Part shown: in pieces, positions 26,738 through 35,086 of the stretch
Layout of the letters: every line of letters starts with the position of its first letter
Position numbering within the stretch: position 1 is the first letter of the stretch
Assembly (NCBI GenBank): GCA_963718145.1
Contig: CAVQYJ010000020.1
Location: forward strand, 434,001-498,000
DNA length: 64,000 nt
DNA from: UBA7672 sp963718145
GTDB lineage: Bacteria; Pseudomonadota; Alphaproteobacteria; Caulobacterales; Hyphomonadaceae
Direction: 5' to 3'
Program-made: the position numbers and the translations under genes
Notes under the pieces: generated by a model
Seen by the model: only the letters and a program-made list of their open reading frames with translations
What the model was told of the DNA's origin: nothing
Databases searched by the model: none

Positions 26738-27844
26738 ATGCAGGTTGCGAAGGAGCGTGTCTTGGCCGAGCAGGCAGCGGGCGGCGACAGGCTGTTCAAG
26801 TCGATCGTGGCGGCAAAGCCAAAACTGGTCACCGGCGTGCCGGACGGCATGCTGGCGCAGACGATCATGCTGTGCGAGGCCGCGCCGGACTTTCCCTACA
26901 TCGCCTGCGCGCGCGAGGAGGAGTGCATCGGCGTGGCGAGCGGCGCTGCGATGGCAGGCGAGCGCGCGGTGGTGATGGTGCAGAATGCGGGCCTTCTCAA
27001 TTCCCTTGGAGCGCTCGCCACCATGGGCATTCGCTACGGCCTGCCGTTTGTCGTCCTCGTGACCAATCGCGGCGTGCTGGCCGATCCCAATTCCTACGAC
27101 ATCGAGAAATGCGATGGCGTTCGAGTGCCGGCGTGCAAAGCCATGACGCCGGTGTTCTCCTATCCGATGGGGAGACCTGCCGGACGATCTGATGCCCGCC
27201 GCGTTCCGCTGGGCGGAGGCCGCGCGCCGGCCGGCGGTGATCGCGCTGGAGAAGTCGCTGGTGCGGAGGCGCAGCATGAGCGGCAAAGAATCTTCCCTCG
27301 CAGAAAGACGCGATCGCCGCGGCGCTGGCGCTCTACGAGACGCGCCCGTTTGCGGTGTCCGACATCGGCTCGCAGTCGGCCTGGCTGAAGGCCGCCGCGC
27401 ACATGATCGCGCAATCTCTATGTCTCCGGGCCGATGGGCCTGTCGACATCCATCGCGCTCGGCCTGGCGGCGAGCCGGCCGGACCAGCAGGTTCTGGCGA
27501 TGTGCGGCGATGGCGCGCTGGCGATGAACCTCACCTCGCTCCTGACCATCCAGGGCGCAAAGCAGACGAATCTCGCCGTGTTGGTGCTCGACAACGGCAT
27601 CTACGAATACACCGCCAGCATCCCCACCCCGACGCGCGATCTCGACTGGCTGGCCCTCGGCCGTTCGATCTTCGGCGCCGGGAGCTGTTTCAATCTCTCA
27701 GACCTGACGGCGAACAAATGGAAGGCCGTGCCCGGCCCACGCATGATCGTCGCCGACATCGCCCCGTCGACCGAAAAGACCCCGGCGCTTGGCATGAGCC
27801 CCGCGCAGATCAGGGCGGCGTTCCTGGAGGCGAGCCGCGCTTGA
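26738..27844 (+). pseudogene. TPP-dependent decarboxylase, phosphono-/sulfopyruvate type, three frameshifts
   Basis: The pieces together give one TPP enzyme with fused N- and C-terminal domains. Frame 1: LVTGVPDGMLAQTIMLCEAAPDFPYIACAREEECIGVASGAAMAG (PYR domain). Frame 2: MPAAFRWAEAARRPAVIALEKS. Frame 3: VSDIGSQSAWLKAAAHMIAQ. Frame 1 again from 27434: LAMCGDGALAMNLTSLLTIQG (TPP GDG...N motif) and LVLDNGIYEYT. Shifts lie near 27169-27172 (GGGG), 27288-27305 and 27408-27414, all one extra base, so the total returns in frame. Rebuilt length is about 367 residues, matching phosphonopyruvate decarboxylases. Either a decayed gene or clustered sequencing errors. Confidence 0.75.
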
Positions 27845-27850
27845 TCGGCT

Positions 27851-28792
27851 CTACTTGAACCGCAGCATGCTCAGCCTGCGGCGGCCTTCCTTGGTCACCT
27901 CCGCCTTGGGCCCGGCAGCTTCGAAGATCTTGAGCAGCTGCTCCTTCGCCGCGCCTTCCTTCCACTGGAAGTTCTTCTCGAGGATGGTCAGCAGGTGCTC
28001 GGCTGCTTCCTCATGCTTGCCCTGGCCCGCCAGAAGCCCGGCCAGCTCGAAGCGCGCATCGAGATCGCCCGGTGAATTGCGCACGCGCGTCGCCAGCTCC
28101 AGCGTCTCGTCCGGCTTGGCGACATGGCTCGCCAGTTCCAGCGTCGAGAAAATGCCCGCCGCCGAGGGATGCTTGCGGTTGGCCTCTGGGATCATTTCCG
28201 CGATCTGGCGCGCCCGCTCGAGATCGCCCAGCTTGAGGTAGCAGCGGGCAAGGCCCGCGAGCGCCTCGATATTGTCTGGCTCCTGCTCCAGCACCGCGGC
28301 ATAGACCTCGGCCGCCGCGCCGAAATCGCCCGCATCCGTCGCGTCCTCGGCCCCGGCCAGCATTTCCGCGACCGTTGGCCCGGCGTCCGGCCCCGCCGCG
28401 CCCTTCAGCTTGTTGACGAAGGCGCGCACCTGGCTCTCGGGCAGGGCGCCCATGAAGGCGTCCACCGGCTGGCCGTTCTTGAACGCGACCACGGTCGGGA
28501 TCGACTGCGAGCCGGTCATCTTGGCGATCTGCGAGAAGACGCCGGGATTCTTGTCGACGTCGATCTTCACCATCTTCACGGCGCCCTTGGCCTCGTCGAC
28601 CACCTTCTCGAGCAGCGGCCCCAGCGAGCGGCACGGCCCGCACCAGGTCGCCCAGAAGTCGACGACGACAGGCGTCGTCTTCGACGGCTCGATCACGTCG
28701 GTCATGAAGGTCTGGTCGGAACCGTCCGAGACGTACTGGCTCTTGTGGGCTCCCGCCGGGGGACGGCCTGCGCCTGCACCGATGATGTCCAC
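27851..28792 (-). CDS. Thioredoxin-TPR fusion (YbbN-like co-chaperone)
   Basis: 313 residues. The N-terminal thioredoxin domain has the WCGPC active site (C51, C54), then FVNKLKGA and three tetratricopeptide-like repeats over about 140-280 (AAEVYAAVLEQEPDNIEALAGLARCYLKLGDLERA and similar). This is the CnoX/YbbN architecture; those proteins act as chaperones that hand substrates to GroEL. Unlike E. coli CnoX, the catalytic Cys pair is intact. Confidence 0.93.
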   Translation of the reverse strand: MDIIGAGAGRPPAGAHKSQYVSDGSDQTFMTDVIEPSKTTPVVVDFWATWCGPCRSLGPLLEKVVDEAKGAVKMVKIDVDKNPGVFSQIAKMTGSQSIPTVVAFKNGQPVDAFMGALPESQVRAFVNKLKGAAGPDAGPTVAEMLAGAEDATDAGDFGAAAEVYAAVLEQEPDNIEALAGLARCYLKLGDLERARQIAEMIPEANRKHPSAAGIFSTLELASHVAKPDETLELATRVRNSPGDLDARFELAGLLAGQGKHEEAAEHLLTILEKNFQWKEGAAKEQLLKIFEAAGPKAEVTKEGRRRLSMLRFK

Positions 28793-28870
28793 GCGACGTG
28801 CTCCTCAAGAGGCCGCTTCCGGCCAGATTGCCTGCATAAATGGGCCCGGAGGCCTCAAACAGCAACGTTT

Positions 28871-29434
28871 TCAGCCGCTGCCCAGTTTCGTGAAGTCCAT
28901 GGCGGTCACCGTATGCCCCGTCGCCCTTGCAAATGCGAGGAAATCCGCCCGGGAAACCGAGGTGGTCATGTCGTTGCGCAGGGGATGGAAATTCAGGGTT
29001 TCAAACGCCAGAAGGGCCTCGTCGGCCACGAATGTCACGGCGTTTGCCGTATCGTTCATAAGCGCAAACCCGGTCACCGACCCCGGCGTCACCCCCAGCG
29101 CCTCCCACAGCTGGGGCGCATCCGTGAAGCTCAGCCGCTGTGTTCCCAGAGCCTTGTGAAGCTGATTGAGCGGCAATTGGCTCTCTGCATGGGCGGAGAC
29201 CAGGACGAGCTGGCCGCGCTTGTCCTTCATGAACAGGTTCTTGGTGTGTCCGCCCGGGATACTGGTCTTCACGAGGGCGCTGTCCGCCACGGTGAACACC
29301 TTGGCGTGGGCGACGGTCGTATGACGCAGGCCAAGCCGGTCGAGCAGCGCAAACAGCGGCTTTTCGGGCGCCCGCGAAAAATCGTCGGACGCAGGCATCG
29401 GACCACGGGCGGCGGAGGCGCTTTGATCTGTCAT
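28871..29434 (-). CDS. Prolyl-tRNA deacylase (YbaK/ProX family)
   Basis: 187 residues, a single YbaK editing domain: PLFALLDRLGLRHTTVAHAKVFTVADS, IPGGHTKNLFMKDKRGQLVLVSA, GVTPGSVTGFALMNDTANAV. The pocket lysine sits in HTKNLFMKD. The protein hydrolyses mis-acylated tRNA, most likely Ala-tRNAPro (ProXp-ala type), but the substrate is inferred. Start at the ATG opening MTDQSAS. Confidence 0.88.
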   Translation of the reverse strand: MTDQSASAARGPMPASDDFSRAPEKPLFALLDRLGLRHTTVAHAKVFTVADSALVKTSIPGGHTKNLFMKDKRGQLVLVSAHAESQLPLNQLHKALGTQRLSFTDAPQLWEALGVTPGSVTGFALMNDTANAVTFVADEALLAFETLNFHPLRNDMTTSVSRADFLAFARATGHTVTAMDFTKLGSG

Positions 29435-29496
29435 CGGCGAGTGGTCTAGAAGGGGATTGGCGGGAAGAGAAGCCCGCGGCGGAGCTGCGAAACCCC

Positions 29497-30252
29497 ATGC
29501 GTCTCGACTGCTACAAGATCCACGAATGGGCGCCCACCATCGTTCCCGGCGAAGGCCGCCGCGCATGGATGGACGCTTTCGCCGACCGCCACCCCTATCG
29601 CTGCCTGCCGCTCACCATGGCGAACTGTTCGGGCTGGGAAATCCTCTGCCCGGTCGGCCTCACCATCGAATGGGATGGCGGCCTGATGGAAGAGAACATC
29701 AGGATCACCGGCGACGAGGCATGGCCGCCGGTCACGTCGGTGGCCGACAGCCATTTCCGGCGAGGCATCGTCACCTTCCACACCGGACACCTGTTCCGCA
29801 CTGAACCCGGCTGGGCCGTGTGGGCGATGGGCCCGCCGAACGAGCCCAAGGACGGCGTCTATCCGCTCTCGGGCGTCATCGAAACGGAATGGCTGCCCTT
29901 TCCCTTCACCATGAACTGGCAGATGACCCGCCCCGGCAAGGTCCGCTTCGAGAAGGGCGAGCCCTTCTGCTTCATCACGCTCGTGCAGGACAAGAAGCTG
30001 GAGGAGATCCAGCCCAGCCTCCGCCTGCTCTCGACCAACGAGGCGCTCAACCAGGAATACAGGGTCTGGGCCGAAAGCCGTGGCGACTTCAACAAGCGCC
30101 TCAAGTCGAAGGAGGACGAGGCGATGAAGGCGCGCTGGCAGCGCCACTACATGAAGGGCCAGAACGTCGCGACCGGCGATTCCGCCGAAACCCACGTCAC
30201 CAAGCGCAAGCTCAAGACGCCAAAGCCGCCCCTGCCGGGGCTGGGCGGGTAA
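29497..30252 (+). CDS. DUF6065-family protein
   Basis: 251 residues without signal peptide or membrane helix. It contains RCLPLTMANCSGWEILCPVGLTIEWDGG, FHTGHLFRTEPGWAVWAMGPPN, LPFPFTMNWQMTRPGKVRFEKGEPFCFI, characteristic of DUF6065. The C-terminus is basic (KRKLKTPKPPLPGLGG). Family function is not known. It is the last gene before the tRNA-Gly island. Confidence 0.8.
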   Translation: MRLDCYKIHEWAPTIVPGEGRRAWMDAFADRHPYRCLPLTMANCSGWEILCPVGLTIEWDGGLMEENIRITGDEAWPPVTSVADSHFRRGIVTFHTGHLFRTEPGWAVWAMGPPNEPKDGVYPLSGVIETEWLPFPFTMNWQMTRPGKVRFEKGEPFCFITLVQDKKLEEIQPSLRLLSTNEALNQEYRVWAESRGDFNKRLKSKEDEAMKARWQRHYMKGQNVATGDSAETHVTKRKLKTPKPPLPGLGG

Positions 30253-30598
30253 GAGGCGGTCTGGACGATGCGCGAGCATCGGCCGGACGAATTGGTCCGG
30301 GGGACCAATTCGAGCCTCGAACGCCCTGAGCCTGCGAAGGGCAGGCGGCTACAAGCGCGCCGCATTCCCGGCGAAAGCTGGTCCTAGCGATCATGCCGAA
30401 CCTAGCCTCGCCCTTGGGTCGCGGCCCCACACTGGAACAAGCCAGAACGACGGCGCCGGGCGCCGGGAACGCGGCCTTCAGTCCGTTCCCTGACCAGCCC
30501 TGCGGGTCTGACCTCGCCCCTTGCCTTGTGGACGGCTTTGAGGTTTAAACCGCCCCTCACTACCCAAGCCCGGTCAGACCCGAGGCTTTACGCTGGAA
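30253..30598. other. Intergenic region between DUF6065 gene and tRNA-Gly
   Basis: 346 bases without a gene. It contains a perfect hairpin CGAATTGGTCC (30288-30298) and GGACCAATTCG (30302-30312), without a T-run. Next is GCCCTGAGCCTGCGAAGGGC (30323-30342), which is one base short of the GCCCTGAGCCTGTCGAAGGGC palindrome that recurs in many alphaproteobacterial genomes. The tRNA promoter presumably lies just left of 30599. Confidence 0.6.
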
Positions 30599-30673
<75 letters not shown>

Positions 30674-31006
30674 AAATAGACGAAAACTCAAGAAGATAGA
30701 CCGGCCCTTCGGGGCGCGAAAACAGCGTCTGCCGTTTTTGGGGTGGAATTGGGGCACAGCCAAAAACTTTTGCCGATCTGTTTGCCTGCGTGCGGATGCG
30801 TTTCGACGCGCTTGCCACCCCAATTGCTCGATGCTTGGCCGTGGCTGATCGTTTCCAAGTCTCCGAATGCCAGCGACATGGAAAACGTAGTCCGCGTGGG
30901 TTTGGCTATCGGGCATGGCGGTGTGGCGGCTGAATGCTATTGGGTGCGAGCTTGATCGCAGGCCTCACGGCTTGAAGGAGGAGAGTCAGCCCTGTCCCGC
31001 CTTGGC
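30674..31006. other. Gap between tRNA-Gly and the SNF2 gene
   Basis: 333 bases inside the island, where an integrase gene is often found; none is seen in either direction. A GCCC-TTCG-GGGC hairpin lies at about 30706 and a strong ribosome-binding site (AAGGAGG, 30975-30981) at the right end. The leftward frame through the tRNA is an antisense artefact. Confidence 0.6.
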
Positions 31007-33697
31007 TTGCGTCTGACGCCGCAGGGGCGGCTGCTCATTGAAACGGCCGAGGACGCGCCAGTCCTTGATTCCCCGCTTGCCAAACGACTCCTCGATGCGT
31101 TCGGCCAAGGCTCCGGCATCGGCCTGATGCAACTGGGCGCGTGTGAAGTCGGCCTGGCGCTGCCGCCGGCCTTCGCCTGGTGGCGCGACTTTGCAGCCCG
31201 CTATGTCGGGGAGATTTGCGCGCGCGCCTCCGATGCAACCACAGGCGCCTCCGCGCTGCACGCTCTGCCCGCGGCGCCCCCGCCTGACGACCCGGACCTG
31301 GCCACATTTGTGCTGACCGCGCCTATCATGCCGGGGGCCGAATACCTGACTGCGGATGTCATGCTGGCGCTGTGGGCGGAACTCGGTGCGGCGTTTGCGG
31401 ACTCTCTGGCGACGAGCGGCAAGGATCTGCAAGCCTTTCTGAAATCACTGAATCCGGCCTGGAACCTGCTCGGGCGCGTCTATTTCAATCTGGCCGAAAA
31501 CAGGCTCGACGCCGACCGCCCCTTCGCCTTCATGGCCACCTATACGATCCGGCTGTCGGCGCAGGCCAAGGCCCAGCATCTCCCGCTGGGGCAGGCGATG
31601 CGCCAATATGCAGGGCCGGCGAACCGGGACAAGCTCGTGTCCCTGCTGCTGCCGGTGCAGCGCGCCGCCGAGACCTGCGACTGGCTGCGCGCGATGGTCG
31701 ATGCGGGCGAGATATTTCACCCGATGCGCTGGACGGCGGCGGAAGCCGCCCGGCTGCTGTCCAGCGCTTCGGAGCTGGAAAGCGCCGGCATTATCCTGCG
31801 GATGCCGGCGACATGGCGCGCCAACCGGCCGCCCCGGCCACGGGTCACCGCCACTGTCGGCGCACGCGCGCCAACCGCGATCGGCCTCGATGGGCTTCTC
31901 GACTTCCAGATGGAGGTCACGCTCGAGGGCGAGCCTCTCAACGAGCGGGAAATCCGCACGCTGTTTGCTGGAACAGACACGCTGGTGCTCCTGCGCGGCG
32001 CCTGGGTGGAAGTCGATCGCTCGCGCCTCGAAAGCGCCGTGCGCCAGTTCAAGGAAGCGGAAGCCCTGGCCAAGCGTGATGGTCTGACCTTCGCCGAGGC
32101 GATGCGCATGCTGGCGGGCGCCGAGGTTGCTGGAGGTGACGCCCACGCAACAGCCGCCGACTGGACCCGAGTGACAGCCGGGCCGTGGTTGGCGGACACG
32201 CTGAAAGCCCTCCGCACGCCGGACGGCGCAGGCGTCGATCCTGGCCCTGCTCTCAAGGGCAGTCTGCGGCCCTATCAAAGGGCGGGCGTGCAGTGGCTGC
32301 ATCTGCTGTCTGGGCTCGGGCTGGGCGCGTGCCTCGCCGATGACATGGGCCTCGGCAAGACAATCCAGGTGCTGGCGCTGTTGCTGACGCAGGCGCGCGG
32401 GAGGGGCGGGAGACGTCCGAGCCTTCTGGTGGCGCCAGCGTCCCTGCTTGCCAACTGGTCCAGTGAAATCGAGCGATTCGCTCCCAGTCTAAAGGCGAGG
32501 GTCGTGCACTCCTCTGTTATGACCGCCGACGACCTGAAGCAGGTGACGCCTGACTCGCTGCAGGAACTCGACCTGGTGATCACCAGCTACGGCTCGCTTC
32601 TTCGCATGCCGGCGCTCGCCCAGACGCAATGGCAGTTTGTCGTGCTCGATGAGGCGCAGGCGATCAAGAACCCGAACGCCAGGCAAACCCGGGCGGCCAA
32701 GGCGTTGAAGGCGCACGCCCGCATCGCCCTCACGGGCACGCCGGTCGAGAACCATCTGGGCGACCTGTGGTCGATCTTCGATTTCATCAATCCCGGGCTG
32801 CTGGGCGCTGCCTCGCAGTTCAAGTCCTACACAAAGGGCCTGGCTGAACGCGCCCACAATCCCTACGGACCGCTGCGGGAACTGGTGCGGCCCTACATCT
32901 TGCGGCGCATGAAGACGGACAAGGCTGTCATCGCGGACCTGCCGGACAAGACGGAGGTCACAGCTTATTGCGCCCTGAGCCGGAAACAGGCCGCTCTCTA
33001 TGCCCAAACCGTGTCCGAACTGACCGAAAGGCTGAAAAATTCGGAGGGGATCGAGCGCCGGGGCGTCGTGCTCGCCACGCTGATGCGGTTGAAGCAGATC
33101 TGCAACCACCCCTCGCAATGGTTGAACGACAACACCTGGGCGGAGGCAGACAGCGGCAAGCTGGCGCGCCTGCGGGAGATCGCCGAGGTGGTGGCGGAGC
33201 GGCAGGAGAAGATGCTGGTCTTCACCCAGTTTCGCGAGGTGACGGGGCCGCTGCAGCACTTTCTTTCGGGGGTTTTCGGCCGTCCGGGTCTGGTGCTGCA
33301 CGGCGCAACGGCGGTGAAGGACCGCAAAGACCTCGTGCGGACCTTCCAGAACGACGAAGAGGCGCCGTTCTTCATCCTGTCGCTTAAGGCGGGAGGCTCA
33401 GGCCTGACGCTGACGGCGGCGTCGCATGTCGTGCATTTCGATCGCGGGTGGAATCCGGCGGTGGAGAATCAGGCGACTGACCGCGCCTTCCGAATCGGGC
33501 AAAAGAGGAATGTTCTGGTCCACAAATTCGTCTGTCGGGGAACGGTGGAGGAAAAAATCGACGCCATGATCGAAGCCAAGAGAACCCTGTCCGATGAATT
33601 GTTGGCCGGTTCAGCGGAGATCAGCGTGACTGAAATCAAGGACGATGAACTCCTGCGGCTCGTCGCCCTGGACCTGAACGCGGTGATGAAGGACTGA
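31007..33697 (+). CDS. SNF2-family helicase-like ATPase
   Basis: 896 residues from a TTG at 31007. The in-frame CTG at 30992 would give MSRLGLRLTPQGRLLIE and sits better behind AAGGAGG, so the true start is uncertain. The first 400 residues are a family-specific N-terminal region. The C-terminal half is a full SNF2 ATPase: Walker A DDMGLGKT (Lys451), DEAQ (Asp548), LTGTPVENHLGDLWSI (motif III), SLKAGGSGLTLTAASHVVHFDRGWNP and QATDRAFRIGQ near 820-835 (motifs V-VI). Such proteins translocate on double-stranded DNA. The SWIM gene follows after five bases; this pair is widespread in bacteria (for example ywqA-ywqB) and its function is unestablished. Confidence 0.93.
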   Translation: MRLTPQGRLLIETAEDAPVLDSPLAKRLLDAFGQGSGIGLMQLGACEVGLALPPAFAWWRDFAARYVGEICARASDATTGASALHALPAAPPPDDPDLATFVLTAPIMPGAEYLTADVMLALWAELGAAFADSLATSGKDLQAFLKSLNPAWNLLGRVYFNLAENRLDADRPFAFMATYTIRLSAQAKAQHLPLGQAMRQYAGPANRDKLVSLLLPVQRAAETCDWLRAMVDAGEIFHPMRWTAAEAARLLSSASELESAGIILRMPATWRANRPPRPRVTATVGARAPTAIGLDGLLDFQMEVTLEGEPLNEREIRTLFAGTDTLVLLRGAWVEVDRSRLESAVRQFKEAEALAKRDGLTFAEAMRMLAGAEVAGGDAHATAADWTRVTAGPWLADTLKALRTPDGAGVDPGPALKGSLRPYQRAGVQWLHLLSGLGLGACLADDMGLGKTIQVLALLLTQARGRGGRRPSLLVAPASLLANWSSEIERFAPSLKARVVHSSVMTADDLKQVTPDSLQELDLVITSYGSLLRMPALAQTQWQFVVLDEAQAIKNPNARQTRAAKALKAHARIALTGTPVENHLGDLWSIFDFINPGLLGAASQFKSYTKGLAERAHNPYGPLRELVRPYILRRMKTDKAVIADLPDKTEVTAYCALSRKQAALYAQTVSELTERLKNSEGIERRGVVLATLMRLKQICNHPSQWLNDNTWAEADSGKLARLREIAEVVAERQEKMLVFTQFREVTGPLQHFLSGVFGRPGLVLHGATAVKDRKDLVRTFQNDEEAPFFILSLKAGGSGLTLTAASHVVHFDRGWNPAVENQATDRAFRIGQKRNVLVHKFVCRGTVEEKIDAMIEAKRTLSDELLAGSAEISVTEIKDDELLRLVALDLNAVMKD

Positions 33698-33702
33698 GCC
33701 CA

Positions 33703-34761
33703 ATGTCATACGGCTATTATGGTTCTTGGGCGCCCTATGTTTCGGTCGCCGAACGCCGCAAGCAGGCCGAACGCGAGATTGGCCGGCTGCGCAAGAAGGG
33801 CCAGGCCGTTGCGCCGGTGATCATCGAGGGGCGCACGATCGCCGCAACCTTCTGGGGTAAGGCGTGGTGCGCCAACCTGGAAAGCTATCAGGATTTCGCC
33901 AGCCGGCTGCCGCGCGGCCGCAGCTATGTCCGCAACAGGGCTGTGCTGGATCTCCAGATTTCGCCGCGTGAAGTCAAAGCGCTGGTCAGCGGCTCGTCGA
34001 TCTACAAGATCAAGGTCAGCATCGTTTCGCCACCGGAGGCGCGCTGGCTGGCGATCTGCCGGGATTGCGCGGGCGGCATCAATTCGCTGGTTGAGCTGCT
34101 GCAAGGCCGCTTGTCCAAGAGCGTGATGGAGCGGCTCTGCCGTCAGGACACCGGCCTGTTCCCCAAGCCATCCGAGATCGAGTTCTCCTGCAGCTGCCCC
34201 GACTTCGCGGACATGTGCAAGCATGTCGCGGCCGTGCTCTACGGCGTCGGCGCGAGGCTGGATAGAGAGCCGCAGCTTCTGTTTCGGCTGCGTGCAGTGG
34301 ATGAGAAGGATCTCCTTGCCAACATTGATGCGGCCGCTGCTCTGACAACTACGGCGCCAGCCGAGTCCAGAATCCTGGCGAGCGACGACATGTCGGCGCT
34401 GTTCGGCATCGAGATGGTGGACGATGCGCCGACTGCCCCGACTGCCCCGACTGCCCCGACTGCCCCGACCGCGCCGCCGCGAGACAAGACTCGGACGCGC
34501 CCGAGGCCTGAAGATCCGAAGACATCTAGGTCCGGGCAGCCCGCTGCAAATAAAGCCCCGTCGCGCAAGCGCGCGCCGCCCTCGCCTGTAAAAGACGCCA
34601 CGACGCCATCCGCGACAAATGTCGTATTGCTGGCGAAGCCCTCCGGGAAACGTCGCAAGATTTCCAAGCCGGTCCGTTTATTGTCCCCGGGGCCTGCGCC
34701 CGCAAAGCCAAGATCGACCAAGTCCGGACGGAAGGATCTTCCCGTCGGCGGGAAACAATGA
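33703..34761 (+). CDS. SWIM zinc-finger protein
   Basis: 352 residues. The SWIM motif CxCx(n)CxH is C163, C165, C172, H174 (FSCSCPDFADMCKHVAAVLYG). The N-terminus SYGYYGSWAPYVSVAERRKQAEREI is typical of SWIM proteins paired with SNF2 ATPases. The second half is a low-complexity Thr/Ala/Pro then Lys/Arg/Ser-rich tail of about 120 residues with tandem repeats, likely disordered and DNA-contacting. Gap of five bases to the SNF2 stop suggests one transcript. Likely a targeting partner for the ATPase, inferred from pairing. Confidence 0.9.
   Translation: MSYGYYGSWAPYVSVAERRKQAEREIGRLRKKGQAVAPVIIEGRTIAATFWGKAWCANLESYQDFASRLPRGRSYVRNRAVLDLQISPREVKALVSGSSIYKIKVSIVSPPEARWLAICRDCAGGINSLVELLQGRLSKSVMERLCRQDTGLFPKPSEIEFSCSCPDFADMCKHVAAVLYGVGARLDREPQLLFRLRAVDEKDLLANIDAAAALTTTAPAESRILASDDMSALFGIEMVDDAPTAPTAPTAPTAPTAPPRDKTRTRPRPEDPKTSRSGQPAANKAPSRKRAPPSPVKDATTPSATNVVLLAKPSGKRRKISKPVRLLSPGPAPAKPRSTKSGRKDLPVGGKQ
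34432..34467 (+). repeat. Tandem repeat of 9 bp, four perfect copies
   Basis: ACTGCCCCG repeats four times, encoding Thr-Ala-Pro in the SWIM protein tail, followed by a degenerate unit ACCGCGCCG. A coding mini-VNTR that can change length without shifting the frame. Confidence 0.9.
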
Positions 34762-35086
34762 TGCGTGCTTCCAAATCGGCCGCTGTCGGCTCACGCGTGG
34801 CGTTGATACTGAACCTCTCATAATCCGATGAAATGTATCAATTGCGTTGGGAGCGCTCCTGGCGGGCCATTTGGCTGGATAGCGCTTTACAAGCTGTGGA
34901 ACTGTTTTGTAAACAGATAGGCAATATAGAATCAAAATGGCTATGACTGGAATCAATTGGGCGCTGTGAGGCCTCCCCGGAAACCTAGGCGATCACTCGG
35001 GAAGTGGTTTGGCGGTTAACGCCCGCTACAGAACTGAAACGTCAACGCCGGAATCGGTATGACGCCGCGACGCCTTGAGGACGCCT
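34762..35086. other. AT-rich gap between SWIM and Fic genes
   Basis: 325 bases, clearly richer in A+T than the flanking genes, especially 34800-34970. No frame resembles a protein. It includes TTTGTAAACAG and several TATA-like runs, so it may carry the fic promoter or a remnant of a deleted gene. GAGG before the fic ATG is the ribosome-binding site. Confidence 0.6.
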
